DNA of 64,000 nt from Diatrype stigma. Its lineage: Eukaryota > Ascomycota > Sordariomycetes > Xylariales > Diatrypaceae. Position numbers and translations under genes: made by a program. The notes below the pieces were generated by a model that was not told the DNA's origin, ran no database searches, and saw only the letters and a list, made by a program, of their open reading frames with translations. The DNA lies in the NCBI GenBank assembly GCA_022225965.2, contig JAKJXP020000112.1, positions 62,001 to 126,000 on the forward strand. The letters are read 5' to 3'. This document shows positions 13,891 through 25,125 of the stretch, one piece after another (position 1 is the first letter of the stretch; each line of letters opens with the position of its first letter).

Positions 13891-14725
13891 GATGTGGGTA
13901 CGGTAAAGATATTAGATTGTCGATTTGACGACACCAACAAGAGAAAAAGAGCGAATAATATACTCAAACTCACTGCCTCTACTATAAGATGGTGTGCATG
14001 CGGTATATAAGTCTATCTAATGTCCTCCACCCTTGTGGTGCTCCTCTAACGGTAGTGTGTGAACTACTAAAGAACGGCATCAGATACTCGTTGCCGACTT
14101 TCACGATACTCGCTATACTATACTCGGCAACCTTTACCGAGTATACGGGATCTGATCGGCATCTCCGTATCGGACCGGGGATGTCTCAAGGGCACTGAGT
14201 AGCACTACTGTAGCGCTTTACCTATCGTGGTGGGTCTTGATCGGCAGCTTAGAGGCACGACGGCTAGGACGGGCCAGACTTCGAAGCCGATCGCAGAGCG
14301 ACCGAACCGCAACCGAGCAATATACTGGGGATGGCACTAATTTAAATACCCGGGGTAACGAACGGGCCCCATTAGAGATCTGACGATAACGAGGATAACA
14401 GGATAATCAGGTTGACGCGCCAGCCGATGGTTTGTCTGATATCTGATAGATAGCAGTGATAGGCTGCTTTGATCATACCTATCTCCAGCCTCCAGGATCC
14501 AGGGTAGAATACAACGCCGCAACGCGTTGTCCGTAGATAGACACCGATATGCTGATCTTTATTAATAGACCGAATGGTAAACACCAGCGACTTACTACAT
14601 ACCCTTGAGAATATGACATATGATATGATCGGATAGATCAATCGACACCATCTCATCCCATTCATTCTTGGGTTCAATTCATTTCCATTGTCACCAGACT
14701 ACCGAACCGAGGTGACAGGCCAGCT
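13891..14725. promoter_or_regulatory. divergent promoter of oxoprolinase and MFS genes with GATA sites
   Basis: The start codons of the two genes face away from each other across this stretch. It contains CGATAA at 14384 and a cluster of TGATAG (14444), AGATAG (14448), TGATAG (14457) and a reverse AGATAG (14479). HGATAR is the known binding sequence of fungal nitrogen GATA factors of the AreA/NIT2 type, so nitrogen repression and induction is likely, but this is not tested. Confidence 0.5.
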
Positions 14726-16671
14726 ATGGGACGGGAAGAACTCGACGACAAGGCCATGGGCATGGGAGGCGAGGGGGATAACAATGGAGAAACTACGACT
14801 GCGGTCATCGACCCCGTCAAGGAGGCGAAGATGATGAGGAAATTTGATGCAAGTCACGAGAATGAACTCGAATTGGACCAATCATCCTAATCGTGTGTCA
14901 CAGTTCTACGCAATCGGATTGCTCGGGCTTCTCTACATGCTCGCCAACCTTGACAGGTAAACCAGCACATTCCAGGATGTTAAGCCAATCGGGACGTGAT
15001 AATAACCCTCCGTCTAGGAGCAATATCGGCAATGCGCAGATCGCCGGTATGCCCGACGACATTGGCCTCATCGGAAACCAATACGGAACGGCCGTCACTC
15101 TCCTGTACGCGACTTACGTGCCGTTCGAGGGTCCCGTCGCTGTGATGCTCAAGATCATTGGTCCCAAGTACCTCCTGACAACCTGTTGCCTTGCCTGGTA
15201 TGTCCTCTCGTAACTAGATGCTATCTATTGTTCCTCGGCTTACCGTTCTAAGGGGCGTGATTTGTTTGGCCACCGGCTTCGTCACAAACTGGCAGGGACT
15301 CTATGCATGCCGCCTCCTGATCGGATTCTTTGAGTAAGCACACGCTGGACTCCTATCCTATATACGGACGTATTAGATCTCACAAATCGCCATTTTGGAG
15401 GCCTGATCTATAGTTGATATGCCGCTCAGATGCTAATGTTTGCAGGGCCGGCTTGATCCCATGCATCAACGTATATATCGGCCTTATATATAAGAAGTCG
15501 GAACGAGGCAAGAGGTAAGCAATGCTGGAATGAATTGAATCCAACATGGCAGATAGACAACTAATATGCCGCGCAGATCATCCGTCATCTTTGCCTTCAG
15601 TGCCCTTGCCAGCGCCTTCGGTGGGATTTTCGCCTTCGGTTTGACGCAAATTCATACCGGGACATTCTTCTCCAGCTGGCGGGCGCTCTTCATAATCGAG
15701 GGCATACTCACTATACTCGTCTGCCCCCTGTTTTATTTCTTCTTTCCCAACTCGCCCACGACGGCGTGGTTCTTGACGGAAGAAGAAAAGAAGATGATGC
15801 AGCTGCGATACGATCTGGAGCCACACTGGGGTCTTGAGGAGGAGTTCGGTTGGAAAGCTGTCCGCGATGCGTTGACGGACCCCAAGTTCTTTGCTTTGTG
15901 AGTAGACTCCCTCCTTATCCCATAGCTACGGCGATGCTAATCCCTGTATACAGCTTCGTCTTTCAGTTCTCGGTCGATATATCGCTCTATGGGTTTACCA
16001 CATTCCTCCCGAAGATTATCAACGGATTGGGCTATACTTCCGTCATGGCCAATCTTCTCACGGTGCCTATTTACTTCTGGGGCTTAATCACGTTCTTGTT
16101 CACGGCTTACATGTCGGATCGAATGAGCAATCGCGGGTATTGGATAGGGGGCCCGTTACTATGCCTCATTATCGGCTATGCAATGCTGATATCTGTCGAC
16201 AATCTCGGCGTGCGTTACTTTGCCTGCTTCAGTAAGTCAAACACACAATGAACATCACTACTTGTCTACTAGACCTGCCCATTATAATGGTTGACTAACA
16301 CACCCCCAGTTACGGTCATGGGCATCTACCCTACAACCGGAATGAGCATCATGTGGCTCAACGACAACGCTGCTCGCCACTTCAAGCGTGCTACCATGGC
16401 TGGCGCGACCCTGACACTGGGGAACACCGCCGGTGTAGCCGTCGGCCAGGTTTTCACCACCGCGGACAGCCCAAGGTACATCAGGGGTCTGTCTATCTCC
16501 ATGGGATTGGCGGCCGTAGCACTCGCAATGGTTGCCTCGTTGATGATTGGGATGCATGTCGTCAACGGGAAGCGGGCTGCAAAGATCAGGGCTGCGGAGG
16601 AGGCCGGATCCCCTTTGCCCCATCGTCCTGAGGATGGCGATTACGATATCCACTTCAAGTACAGCTTGTAA
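14726..16671 (+). CDS. MFS transporter, anion:cation symporter (Dal5/Tna1-like), eight exons, 488 aa
   Basis: Exons: 14726-14848, 14904-14956, 15018-15197, 15253-15333, 15446-15514, 15577-15897, 15954-16231, 16310-16671. The first intron seems to begin with GCAAGT instead of GT; this is the only join that links the charged N-terminus (DPVKEAKMMRKFD) to the first membrane helix (FYAIGLLGLLYMLANLDR). Family signatures follow: the LDRSNIGNAQIAG motif at the end of helix 1, YACRLLIGFFEAGLIPCINVYIG, and YKKSERGKR in the loop after. Members carry organic anions, allantoate, vitamins or dipeptides into the cell with protons. Its divergent pairing with the oxoprolinase gene suggests that it imports the substrate of that enzyme or a precursor; that is inference. 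Confidence 0.87.
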
Positions 16672-17871
16672 GGACAGCTGTACATTGGAACTCATAATGT
16701 ACTTTTAGAAGTTGCTGCAATGTATAATTAGCGAATAGCACCCGTGATGCGTTACATGTTTACAAAGCTTGTCTCGTCTGTTCCTACCGGCCCCTATTTT
16801 TCTCGTTCGAGTATCATAACCCACCGCCTAGAGAGTATATACTGAACAGTAACGTCACAATCATGAGGAATGCTCAACTTATGATTGGTACCTAACTACT
16901 TAAGACTAAAGCAATTTTTATTCGCTAACGTCATGATTCAGGAAGCCTCGATAGACCGGAGATAGTTCAGCCTTAAACGTAGTAAATAGATAGCACTACC
17001 ACTAGTCGCGTTCGTAATGAGTATTATCGTGTGTTTGGTGGCCTAGTCTACCTGATCTATCTTAGTTGGTCACTGGGTAGCGGTAATATCCCGACTTTAT
17101 TCCCGAATGGATGTTGATAACGTATCCTGATTGCGAGATCGCAGGCCCTGTCTATTCGCTCTATGTCCGTCTATCTTGCCAGCGGCAAATCACCCGAGGT
17201 ATTTTCAAAATGCGCACAAGTACTGTACCTCTCTGCAAGATGTGATGCATCATATATCATATAGTTATAGGTCAGTTATAGTGCGTTCATCTCCAAAGAG
17301 CTCGGTATTGTTGTTAGTAATAGCTAACCGAGCATCGAACTATGGGGTATTCTAGTCGCGGCACGAAGATCACAACCACTTTTTTACCCCATATATAGTC
17401 CTCTTTGTGGGGTAAGCGAAGCGGATCGCGTCTCGCGATACCTCACGAAATAGTGAGTTTTATATAATGCAATGCACCTTTTCATGGGAGAACTTGGTGT
17501 TTGTGGAAGGAATAATGACGATCAAACTCAGAAGTATAGTCCTGGGTATATGTCTCCATGTTTCAGTCGTGAGAATCTTCGATATTCCGCGCAAGGACTT
17601 CGTATTATATACCTCTATATAGTCAGGATTAAAGCCTCCAATACCCGCTTGCTTATCGCCTAAGTCGGCATCTCTGTTATCACCCGATCCTGATCCCGGC
17701 TCTCCACATGGCCTGTCCACTCTCCCCCAGGCGATCGCCCTGGGGTTCATTCTTACGGTATACTAAACCGGCCCAAGCCCTCACGTCCCTGCCGGTCACA
17801 GCCCTTTTTCCTCGCGATATGATCCAATCCAATGGGTCCCGTCGTCCTCCAGAAGCACCATTCGGCCCATC
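16672..17871. other. intergenic between MFS and Zn2Cys6 genes
   Basis: About 1.2 kb, fairly AT-rich, containing the MFS 3' end and the regulator's promoter. No gene or structured repeat was recognised. Confidence 0.5.
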
Positions 17872-20847
17872 ATGACATCAACCGATGTTGAAGATGAATC
17901 CCCCAAGCTCGCTAAACGGACTAAGCGAAGCTATGTGGCGTGCGGGTAAGCTTGTTGTGCCCGTCGTACGATATACGATACGATACCTACGTGATGTCGA
18001 GAATTCTGTTGTAGTGACACGCCTATAGTCGTTGCCATTCACAAAAGACCAAGTGCTCTGGCGGGAAGCCATGTCGCGGTTGTGTGAGATCCGGCAGAGC
18101 TGCTGAGTGTACTTTTCCCAACCGAGAGCGGGTGAGTACATTTAACCCCGGGAGGCCTTTGAGCTTTTTCACATCGCTGTATTTGTTCTGCATGAACACT
18201 CGATGTTCATACCCGAGTGTGCAGTGATATGCCAGAAATTATACATGTTACTACTGCAAGATGCACACACACGTGGGGGGCAACTCGAGGTTTAGGTTCT
18301 GTGCGCTAACGGTCTCTAACTATATAGAAAGTCACAGTCCTTGAAAGGTAGAAGCTCATGATCCCATATCGTGGAGGTAGTCGTGATTGCTCGCGTGGAG
18401 TATGGTTTCTTTCAGGCTAAGACAGTTCCTACAGTTATATCGAGAAGCTTCGGGCTGAGAACGCCGAGCTCAGAAAAGCCGCGCCGCAAAGCAATGGCAA
18501 TGGAAATGGGGATAAGCTGCTGGGCAGCCCCCTTGACTCCCGAGGGCAAGCAGCTACCGCCACCTCTCCCGATACCGAGGACTGTCGGGAGGATGACGAG
18601 GAGGCCGCTGCGGATGTGGCAGACCCACTACTCGAGGATCGCCTCACAACGCAGAATGATTGCACTTCCTCCCGGCTGGTCTACGTCGGAGGAGCGGCGT
18701 GCACCGCCTTCGTGACTCGCCTGGGGTTTCATATCAGAGGCAACAATCACCCGAACGTGCCATGCGTGACGCCAATGTTGAAGCATCCCGGCTTCCAACG
18801 CTCCATACAGTATGAGGTCAACCTGCCCAGCCGGGCCTACACGCAGGTTCTCGTACAGGTCGTATTACGGTTCATTGGGCAAGATTACCACCTCTTGCGG
18901 CGAAAGTCCTTCTTCGAGCAGATAGATCGGATCTATCAGGATCCGGACGAAGCCGACAATATGTCGTTGTGCAAGCTGTTCGTCGTGCTGGCGTTGGGGG
19001 AGCTGTACCTGAAGAAGACGTGCTCTATCGAAAACGGCGAGCGGGTCGTCCCCGGGACCAAGTTCTTCATACAGGCCATATCTCTGTTGCAAGACCAGTT
19101 TGAAGAGCCGGACATCAACTATATCGAGACGCTCCTACTCTTAGTATAGTCCCACCCTCCAAGCAAGTCGGTAGATAGACTTGGCGAGTGAAATACCTAC
19201 TGACACGAAGTACCTAGTCATTCTACTCGCACGCGCTGAACCGGAAGAACACCGCATACACGTATGCCGGCCTCGCGCTCCGGCTAAGCCTGACTCTCGG
19301 CCTGCACCGGAACATCACGTACGACCCGGCGACGGACCCGGCCGAGATCGAGAACCGGCGGCGGGTCTGGTGGACGGTGTACACGTTCGACCGGCTGTGC
19401 AGCTCGAAGCTGGGGCACGCAGTGATGATCAAGGACGAGGACATCGACGTGCCGCTGCCCTCGCCCAAGGTGGCGGACGAGGATTTCATGGACCCGAAGC
19501 AGCTCATCTCCAACGTCAAGCTGTCCAAGATCACCGGCTCCATCCTCAACCTGATCTACGGCGTCCCGACCCAGCGGTCGGGCGACTTCATCCGCAATGT
19601 CCACACGATACTGAACAACTTGAAGCAGTGGGACGCCGAGCTCCCGCCCGAGCTCAAGCTGAACCACCAGAGGTTCCCTTCATACGGCTCGCGGCCCGTC
19701 GCGTCCCTGCGGCTCCACTTCAACCAGGTAAGTTGATTAAGCCAAGCCCCTGATCGAGCCCCTGATCATCCTAGCTTCCGCAGAGTGACTTTAGTCACTC
19801 AGCGCATCAAACTAACGAGAAGCACCCAATTAGTGCATTATCCTAACCACGCGACCTGTACTACTCCACGTTTTCAACCACTACATCAAGAGCAACAGGC
19901 TAGCTACCGGCGGCAGTCCAGCATCCACCTCCGCAGCGCCATCATCACCACCCCCACCACCATCATCATCATCATCAAAAGCAGCCGCAGCAGGAGCAGG
20001 GGGACCCCCATCCACCTCGTCGACAGCGCCCAAGCCGCTCTCGCCCATGACGGTCGCGCTGAGCGAGGCGTGCATCTACGCGGCGCGGGCGACGGCGAAC
20101 CTGCTGGGCCAGCTGTGGGCGGACGGCAGCATCGCAACGTTCGGATTCTTCGACTCGCACTACGCCTTCTCGTCGACGGCCGTGCTCATCATGTCGAACC
20201 TGCTGCGGGCCAACGACGCCGACCGCGACGCCATCGCCCTGTCGCGCGCCCTGCTGCAGTCCATGGTCGACGACGGGAACCTGCCCGCGCGCGAGTTCCA
20301 CGGCCGCCTGGCCGCCCTCCAGCGCGACGTCGACGAGGCGCTGCTCGCCGCGGCGGCGAGGTTCCCGGCGGGGCCGGGCTCGGGTTCGGGCTCGGGTTCT
20401 TCGGTGGAGTATCCCCTTCCTGGTGGTGGTGGTGGTGGTGGTAGCAGCAAGTACAGTGGTGCTAGCAGTGGTAATGGTATACGATTGGGTCCTACGCAGC
20501 AGAGCCACCCGCAGCAGCAGCAACAGCCGCCGCCCTTAAGAGGATACGTCACGTCAACCGGTACCTTCGCAGCGAACGTCTCGCGCGGCGGGGAAATCCC
20601 GCACCACCAAGTGCGAATCGAGAACGGCGGCGGCGGCGGCAGCGGCGGGCCGTACCGGATGCCTGGGACCCTGGGAAATGTGCCCGTGACGAGCAGCGAG
20701 GTGCTGTCGGCCGCTCCGCTCGATGCCCCCTTTATCCAGGACTTCCTTGGGAACTTCGACACAAATTGGAGCCCGGGAGATCTGAATTTGTCGAATGATG
20801 AAGAGGTGCCGTGGGCTCTGTCTTGGGAGGCTGCGGATCCTGTCTAG
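17872..20847 (+). CDS. Zn2Cys6 fungal transcription factor, six exons including a 20-nt micro-exon, 809 aa
   Basis: Exons: 17872-17945, 18029-18131, 18328-18347, 18435-19143, 19218-19727, 19834-20847. The zinc cluster is built from exons 1 and 2: Cys 24, 27, 34, 40, 43 and 52, spacing C-X2-C-X6-C-X5-C-X2-C-X8-C, with basic residues (HSQKTKC). A 20-nt exon encodes KVTVLE and joins to SYIEKLRAENAELRK, a linker and coiled coil for dimerisation. The middle holds the Fungal_trans domain (AYTYAGLALRLSLTLGLHRN, NRRRVWWTVYTFDRLCSS). The C-terminal half has low-complexity Ser/Pro and Gly tracts and an acidic end (FLGNFDTNWSPGDLNLSND), fitting an activation region. It lies between the MFS and dehydrogenase genes, so it is the likely local regulator of the cluster. 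Confidence 0.87.
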
Positions 20848-21108
20848 TTTAGGATCGGAAATCTGAGGCTACAGGCAAGCCTGTAGTTAGCCAGACACAG
20901 GAGCATTCCTTATATGTTTTTTTCGCGTAGGTATGACATGGGATAAGGGTATGATCAGGGAGGGGCGATATGACGTGTTGAAATTTTGAAGATTGTTTCC
21001 GGATAGGAGGCTTTCCTTTTCCCCAGGCGATCTTAGGTAGTTTCGCCTATACGGTAAACCTGATTATTATTATTATGGGTATTCAAACTTGGATTGTAAA
21101 TCTGGTTA

Positions 21109-22266
21109 TTATTCTTTATTCTGAATCCTTTCTAAACGGTCCTGATTGACCAACGTAACTTTGTTCTTATCTCCGAAGAAGAACTCTATCAGGTTCTTTA
21201 GGTTCACCTCGTCGAACCGTTTCCAGCTCGTATGCGAGGCCACGCCGATGTGCGGCAGAACCGTGACATTATAATTATCGGCCAGCCGCGGGTTGACGCC
21301 GGGCTCGTTGGCGTGGACGTCGAGGCCGACCCCGACCACCTGGCCGCTGTCCATGGCGTCCAGCAGGGCGTCCTCGTCGATCAGCCCGCCCCTCGCGATG
21401 TTGACAATGCGGATCTTCTTGTGCGCCACCGCTGCCAGGCTCTCCGCCGAGATCATGTGATGTGTTTCCGGTGTCAGCGGGCATGCGAGGAAGACGCAGT
21501 CAGCCGCCTGCAGCAGCGACGCGACGGAGTCGTGGTACGTGGCGCCCCGCGGCAGTTGCGCCTCGAGGTCCGGCCGCGGCCCTCGGCGGTTGTGATAGTG
21601 GATCTCCATATCTAAAGCGAGGGCGGCCTTGCGCGCGGCGGCAAGGCCGATGTCGCCGAGGCCGACGACGCCGAGGACCTGGCCGCAGGGGTCGACGGCG
21701 ACTTCACCAACAACACGGCTGTCAGCCCAACCCGAATGTCCCGACTGTTGCTGGCGCGCGAGGTGCTCGGCCAGCGTGAACTTGCGATAAACGTTAAGGA
21801 TCAGCGACAAGCCCGTGTTGGCGACGGCCTCGGTGCACGTGTCGGGCGTGTTGGCGTAGGCGACGCCGCGCGCCGACAGTGCCGGGATGTCCGCCGCGTC
21901 ATAACCATGCCCACTGCACCCGATGAAGCGCAGCGATGGCGGTAACAGGGTGATGGGCTCCCCGCGGAACAACGCATGCTGCGCGTACGGCCCCGCCTTA
22001 AGCCACCCCGTGCGCAGGATCGCGTCGATGCGCCCGTAGGGCCCGCCGTCCGGCTGCCGCAGCCGCGCGCAGAATTCCTCCACCGTTGCGCAATCGTAGT
22101 GAATCACGTTGAACCTCGATAGCACGTCCCGCCACTCGGGCGTGTCGTCATCGGCGCGCATGCTTGACAGAACCAGGAGGACGGTGGGCTTCTGGGACGC
22201 CTCGTCGTCGTCATTGTCGTTGACGTTGGCCCGGGGCGGTTCTGCGGCATCAGCAGCGTCCCCCAT
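21109..22266 (-). CDS. D-isomer-specific 2-hydroxyacid dehydrogenase, single exon, 385 aa
   Basis: It reversibly reduces a 2-oxo acid to the D-2-hydroxy acid with NAD(P)H. The nucleotide-binding loop is GVVGLGDIG at about residues 199-207, and the catalytic triad is visible: Arg 292 in NIARGGLIDED, Glu 321 in VHANEPGVNP and His 339 in LPHIGVASHTSW. The region 115-125 (IGCSGHGYDAAD) corresponds to the substrate loop. The N-terminus carries an acidic, Asn/Asp-rich extension of about 25 residues. Length is slightly above the usual 320-350. It is convergent with the Zn2Cys6 gene, 261 bp apart, and divergent from the M20 gene. Glyoxylate/hydroxypyruvate reductase activity is common in this branch, but the substrate is not readable from sequence. 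Confidence 0.9.
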   Translation of the reverse strand: MGDAADAAEPPRANVNDNDDDEASQKPTVLLVLSSMRADDDTPEWRDVLSRFNVIHYDCATVEEFCARLRQPDGGPYGRIDAILRTGWLKAGPYAQHALFRGEPITLLPPSLRFIGCSGHGYDAADIPALSARGVAYANTPDTCTEAVANTGLSLILNVYRKFTLAEHLARQQQSGHSGWADSRVVGEVAVDPCGQVLGVVGLGDIGLAAARKAALALDMEIHYHNRRGPRPDLEAQLPRGATYHDSVASLLQAADCVFLACPLTPETHHMISAESLAAVAHKKIRIVNIARGGLIDEDALLDAMDSGQVVGVGLDVHANEPGVNPRLADNYNVTVLPHIGVASHTSWKRFDEVNLKNLIEFFFGDKNKVTLVNQDRLERIQNKE

Positions 22267-23000
22267 GCTGGCTGGCTGCTCTATCTGTGTTGTAGCTGGG
22301 CGATGGTGGTGTCGCAGACTGCGGTAGGAGTGAAATGATCTAGTAAATTTGAGAGACTTTCCTAATCATGCGTTCGCATCCGGATTACACTAGTATCGAA
22401 ATACTACCCGAGGAAGCTTCAGATTCGCCATTGTTGTCAGACAAGGCCGCCGCCATCGGTGTACTTGTGATAATACCAACCGGGATCTGGAGCAAGTTGG
22501 GAAATTCGCAGGCTTGAGCCGATCGGCTTCTTTTATTCGGCGCCGAACCTCGTATCAGCGTTACCTATCTGCCTGCGATGGGAATTCCAATCAGAGTACC
22601 TAATTGATCCACAATTATAGTAAGTGGTCGAGTCGGTTGCAGAGGACTTTATTAGGTTTGACTGGTGGTATACTTCGATGGTTTGATAAAGATCGGGGTT
22701 CTAACCGGCAGCGCCTATGGACGTGGTGCGGGGAAACTACATGTAACCGGGAACATAGCAAGCATCACCGGTTGGAGATTGCATGCTCACCAATTTCCAG
22801 GAAACATCAATATGGGCGGCCCTTTACAAAAGAAGCCGGTTTGCTACCCAAGACGCGGTCTAGTTGGGTAGGTAGATGTGAGACAGGCCGAGACAGCCCC
22901 CCCTTAATCTGCATTTCCCTCACTAGCCACCTGCCTATCCACGTTCTAGTCCTCTACGTCATCAGCCGTCCGGGAACCGAAAAAGAGAAAGAGATAGATC
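22267..23000. promoter_or_regulatory. divergent promoter of dehydrogenase and M20 genes with GATA sites
   Basis: This 734-bp stretch separates two outward-facing genes. HGATAR-type sites occur at 22468 (TGATAA), 22565 (reverse AGATAG), 22684 (TGATAA) and 22992 (AGATAG, just before the M20 start). The same motif cluster in the oxoprolinase-MFS promoter suggests shared control by a nitrogen GATA factor. Confidence 0.4.
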
Positions 23001-24179
23001 ATGTCAGGATCCGAAGAACCTGCGCGGAATCACCCGGCCATACAGCTGCTCGAGTCACTCATCAACATCGACAGCACGAGTGAGCGGGAGTATGAAATCG
23101 GCGTGTTCCTAGAGCGGATCCTGCGGGGGCTCGGGTACACGGCGGAGCGGATCCCGATCACGCCGGGGTCGAGCCGGCACAACGTGTACGCGTACCTAGG
23201 GGAGCGGCGGCAGGCGCGCGTGCTGCTGACCTCGCACATGGACACGGTGCCGCCGCACATCCCCTTCAGCGTAGATGGGGACGTGATCCGTGGGCGCGGC
23301 GCGTGCGACGACCTGGGCCCCCTCGTCGCGCAGCTGTATGCTGTCGAGGAGCTGCGCGCCGAAGGGAAGTTGAGGGGGGAGGGCGGCGACGTGAGCTTCC
23401 TGTTCGTCGTTGGCGAGGAAAAGGGAGGCCCCGGCATGCTCGCCGCGAACGACATGGGGCTCACGTGGGAGGCGGGCATATTTGGAGAGCCGACTGAGGG
23501 CAAGCTAGGAAAGGGGCACAAGGGAAACCTGGTGTTTGAGGTGGTTGCTCACGGGAAGGCTTGGTAAGCTTGTACTTCCCACTCCGCTCCATCTCGTCTC
23601 GTCTCGTCTCGTGACCGACCACATCCGCCTGCTGGTGTTGGTTGCAGAATGGAATGTGCTAAAGATTATTCATCGTATAGTCACTCAGGATACCCCCATC
23701 TCGGCAAGAGCGCAACGCTATCACTAATCAACGCGCTCAACGACCTGTCGGCGGTGCGGTGGCCGGAATCGGACCTTCTCGGCCCCTCGACCCTGAATAT
23801 CGGCAAGATCGAAGGTGGTGTGGGCTACAATGTCCTTGCGGCCTCCGCGACGGCGCTCTGCAGCATACGCATCGCAGCGGACCTGGCGGGGATTAAGAAA
23901 ACCGTCTCGGACGTCGTTGCCAAGCATCAGCCCGACGTCGAGGTCAAGTTCCAGTTCGAGTACCCTGAGACGTTGCTCGAATGGGAGTTTGAGGGGCTCG
24001 AGGCAGCACCCATGGCGTACGGGACCGACGTGCCACGGCTGAGGGGCGACCACAGGAAGGTGTTGTACGGCCCCGGGTCCATCTTGGTTGCGCATGGCAA
24101 GGACGAGTGTATCGGGATAAGTGAGATCATGGAAAGCATCCAGGTGTATAAGAAGCTCACTTTGGAGTTCCTAAAGTAA
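23001..24179 (+). CDS. M20 family metallopeptidase / ArgE-DapE type deacylase, two exons, 353 aa
   Basis: Exons 23001-23563 and 23681-24179, joined as HGKACHSGYPHLGKSA. Members hydrolyse N-acyl or N-carbamoyl amino acids or short peptides with two metal ions. Ligand motifs are present: SHMDTVPP (His 79, with catalytic Asp 81), GRGACDD (Asp about 103), VGEEKGGPGM (catalytic and metal Glu 139-140), the FGEPTEGKLGKGHKG loop, and a C-terminal His in ILVAHGKDE. There is no signal peptide, so it should be intracellular. Length and motif order fit the acetylornithine deacetylase group as found in fungi. In the neighbourhood it could release amino acids from N-acylated or carbamoylated compounds for the aminotransferase; this role is inference. 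Confidence 0.87.
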
Positions 24180-24837
24180 AGGGGGAGGGGGGAGGGGTTA
24201 TGCTACGATAAATTCACATGTTAGATGCTCGCAGCGGGTTTGCAATGAGATATCACGGCAAAAAAACAGTCCCAGTGTCAAAATAGCAAATAAAATGCCA
24301 TAGTTCTGAACCATTACCTTGACCAATAAGCCCCGGGGTTTATTGGAATGCATGAGAATGGACACCCAACGCTCGACCCACCAAAGCTCAACTAGCTGCC
24401 AGACAGAATGTAGCTAATGCCCGAGCATTTCAAGCATTGCGGTTATTGCACGCATATGCATATGTCGTTATGAGAACCTGAAAAGCACCAGAAACCCGGT
24501 GAATGATGGTCACTGGTACCCAGGACAAAATGGGTGTGGTAACCACTGGTAGCCTGGTAGGTAGCTGCCCACGGTTTCGGATCTGAATCACAACGTTATT
24601 TGTCATGCACAAAGATGAGACCGCGGCAGAGATGTTTAATGTTCTGGCGCAACAAGCACACAAAGACAGGAAACACGAGGACCGAGACACCAGGCAGGAC
24701 GCCGGTACACGAGATCGCTGAACAAGAGATGGCCTGAGAGGAATCAGAGACATGGCAAGGATGTCGGAGATCGAGATGCAGATACCCGTTCCTTCCCGTC
24801 AGCATGGCGATGGAGCAGGAAAGAGCAGGAGAGGGCA

Positions 24838-24850
24838 GGGGGGGGGGGGG
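24838..24850. repeat. poly-G run of 13
   Basis: Thirteen consecutive G residues in a purine-rich stretch of intergenic DNA; a likely length-variable site. Confidence 0.95.
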
Positions 24851-25036
24851 CAGGAAGGAAGACAGGGGTTTCTGCCTCTGCTATTCATATGACCTTTGAC
24901 GGTGAAGGTGTCACCAGATGGAGATGGATTGGTAGCCAGGCAAGTGCAGTCAGGACTCAAACCCCAGCCAGTAGGGAGGTAACTACCTTCTAACTAAGTG
25001 GTAGGTATGAGAGAAAGGAGGGCGATCCTATAACTA

Positions 25037-25125
25037 CTAGGCAGGCAGAGTCCGATAAAAACCATACATATGTCACGCTTGGGCCACTGAGATCCGTATG
25101 GTTTTTTCCGGACTCTGCCTGCTAG
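25037..25125. repeat. imperfect inverted repeat, arms about 30 bp
   Basis: The left arm 25037-25067 and the right arm 25096-25125 are reverse complements except for one single-base gap and one or two mismatches; the loop is 28 bp. The arms share CAGGCAGAGTCCG and AAAAACCATAC. There is no reading frame inside. It may be the remains of a miniature transposon or a transcript hairpin. Confidence 0.85.
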
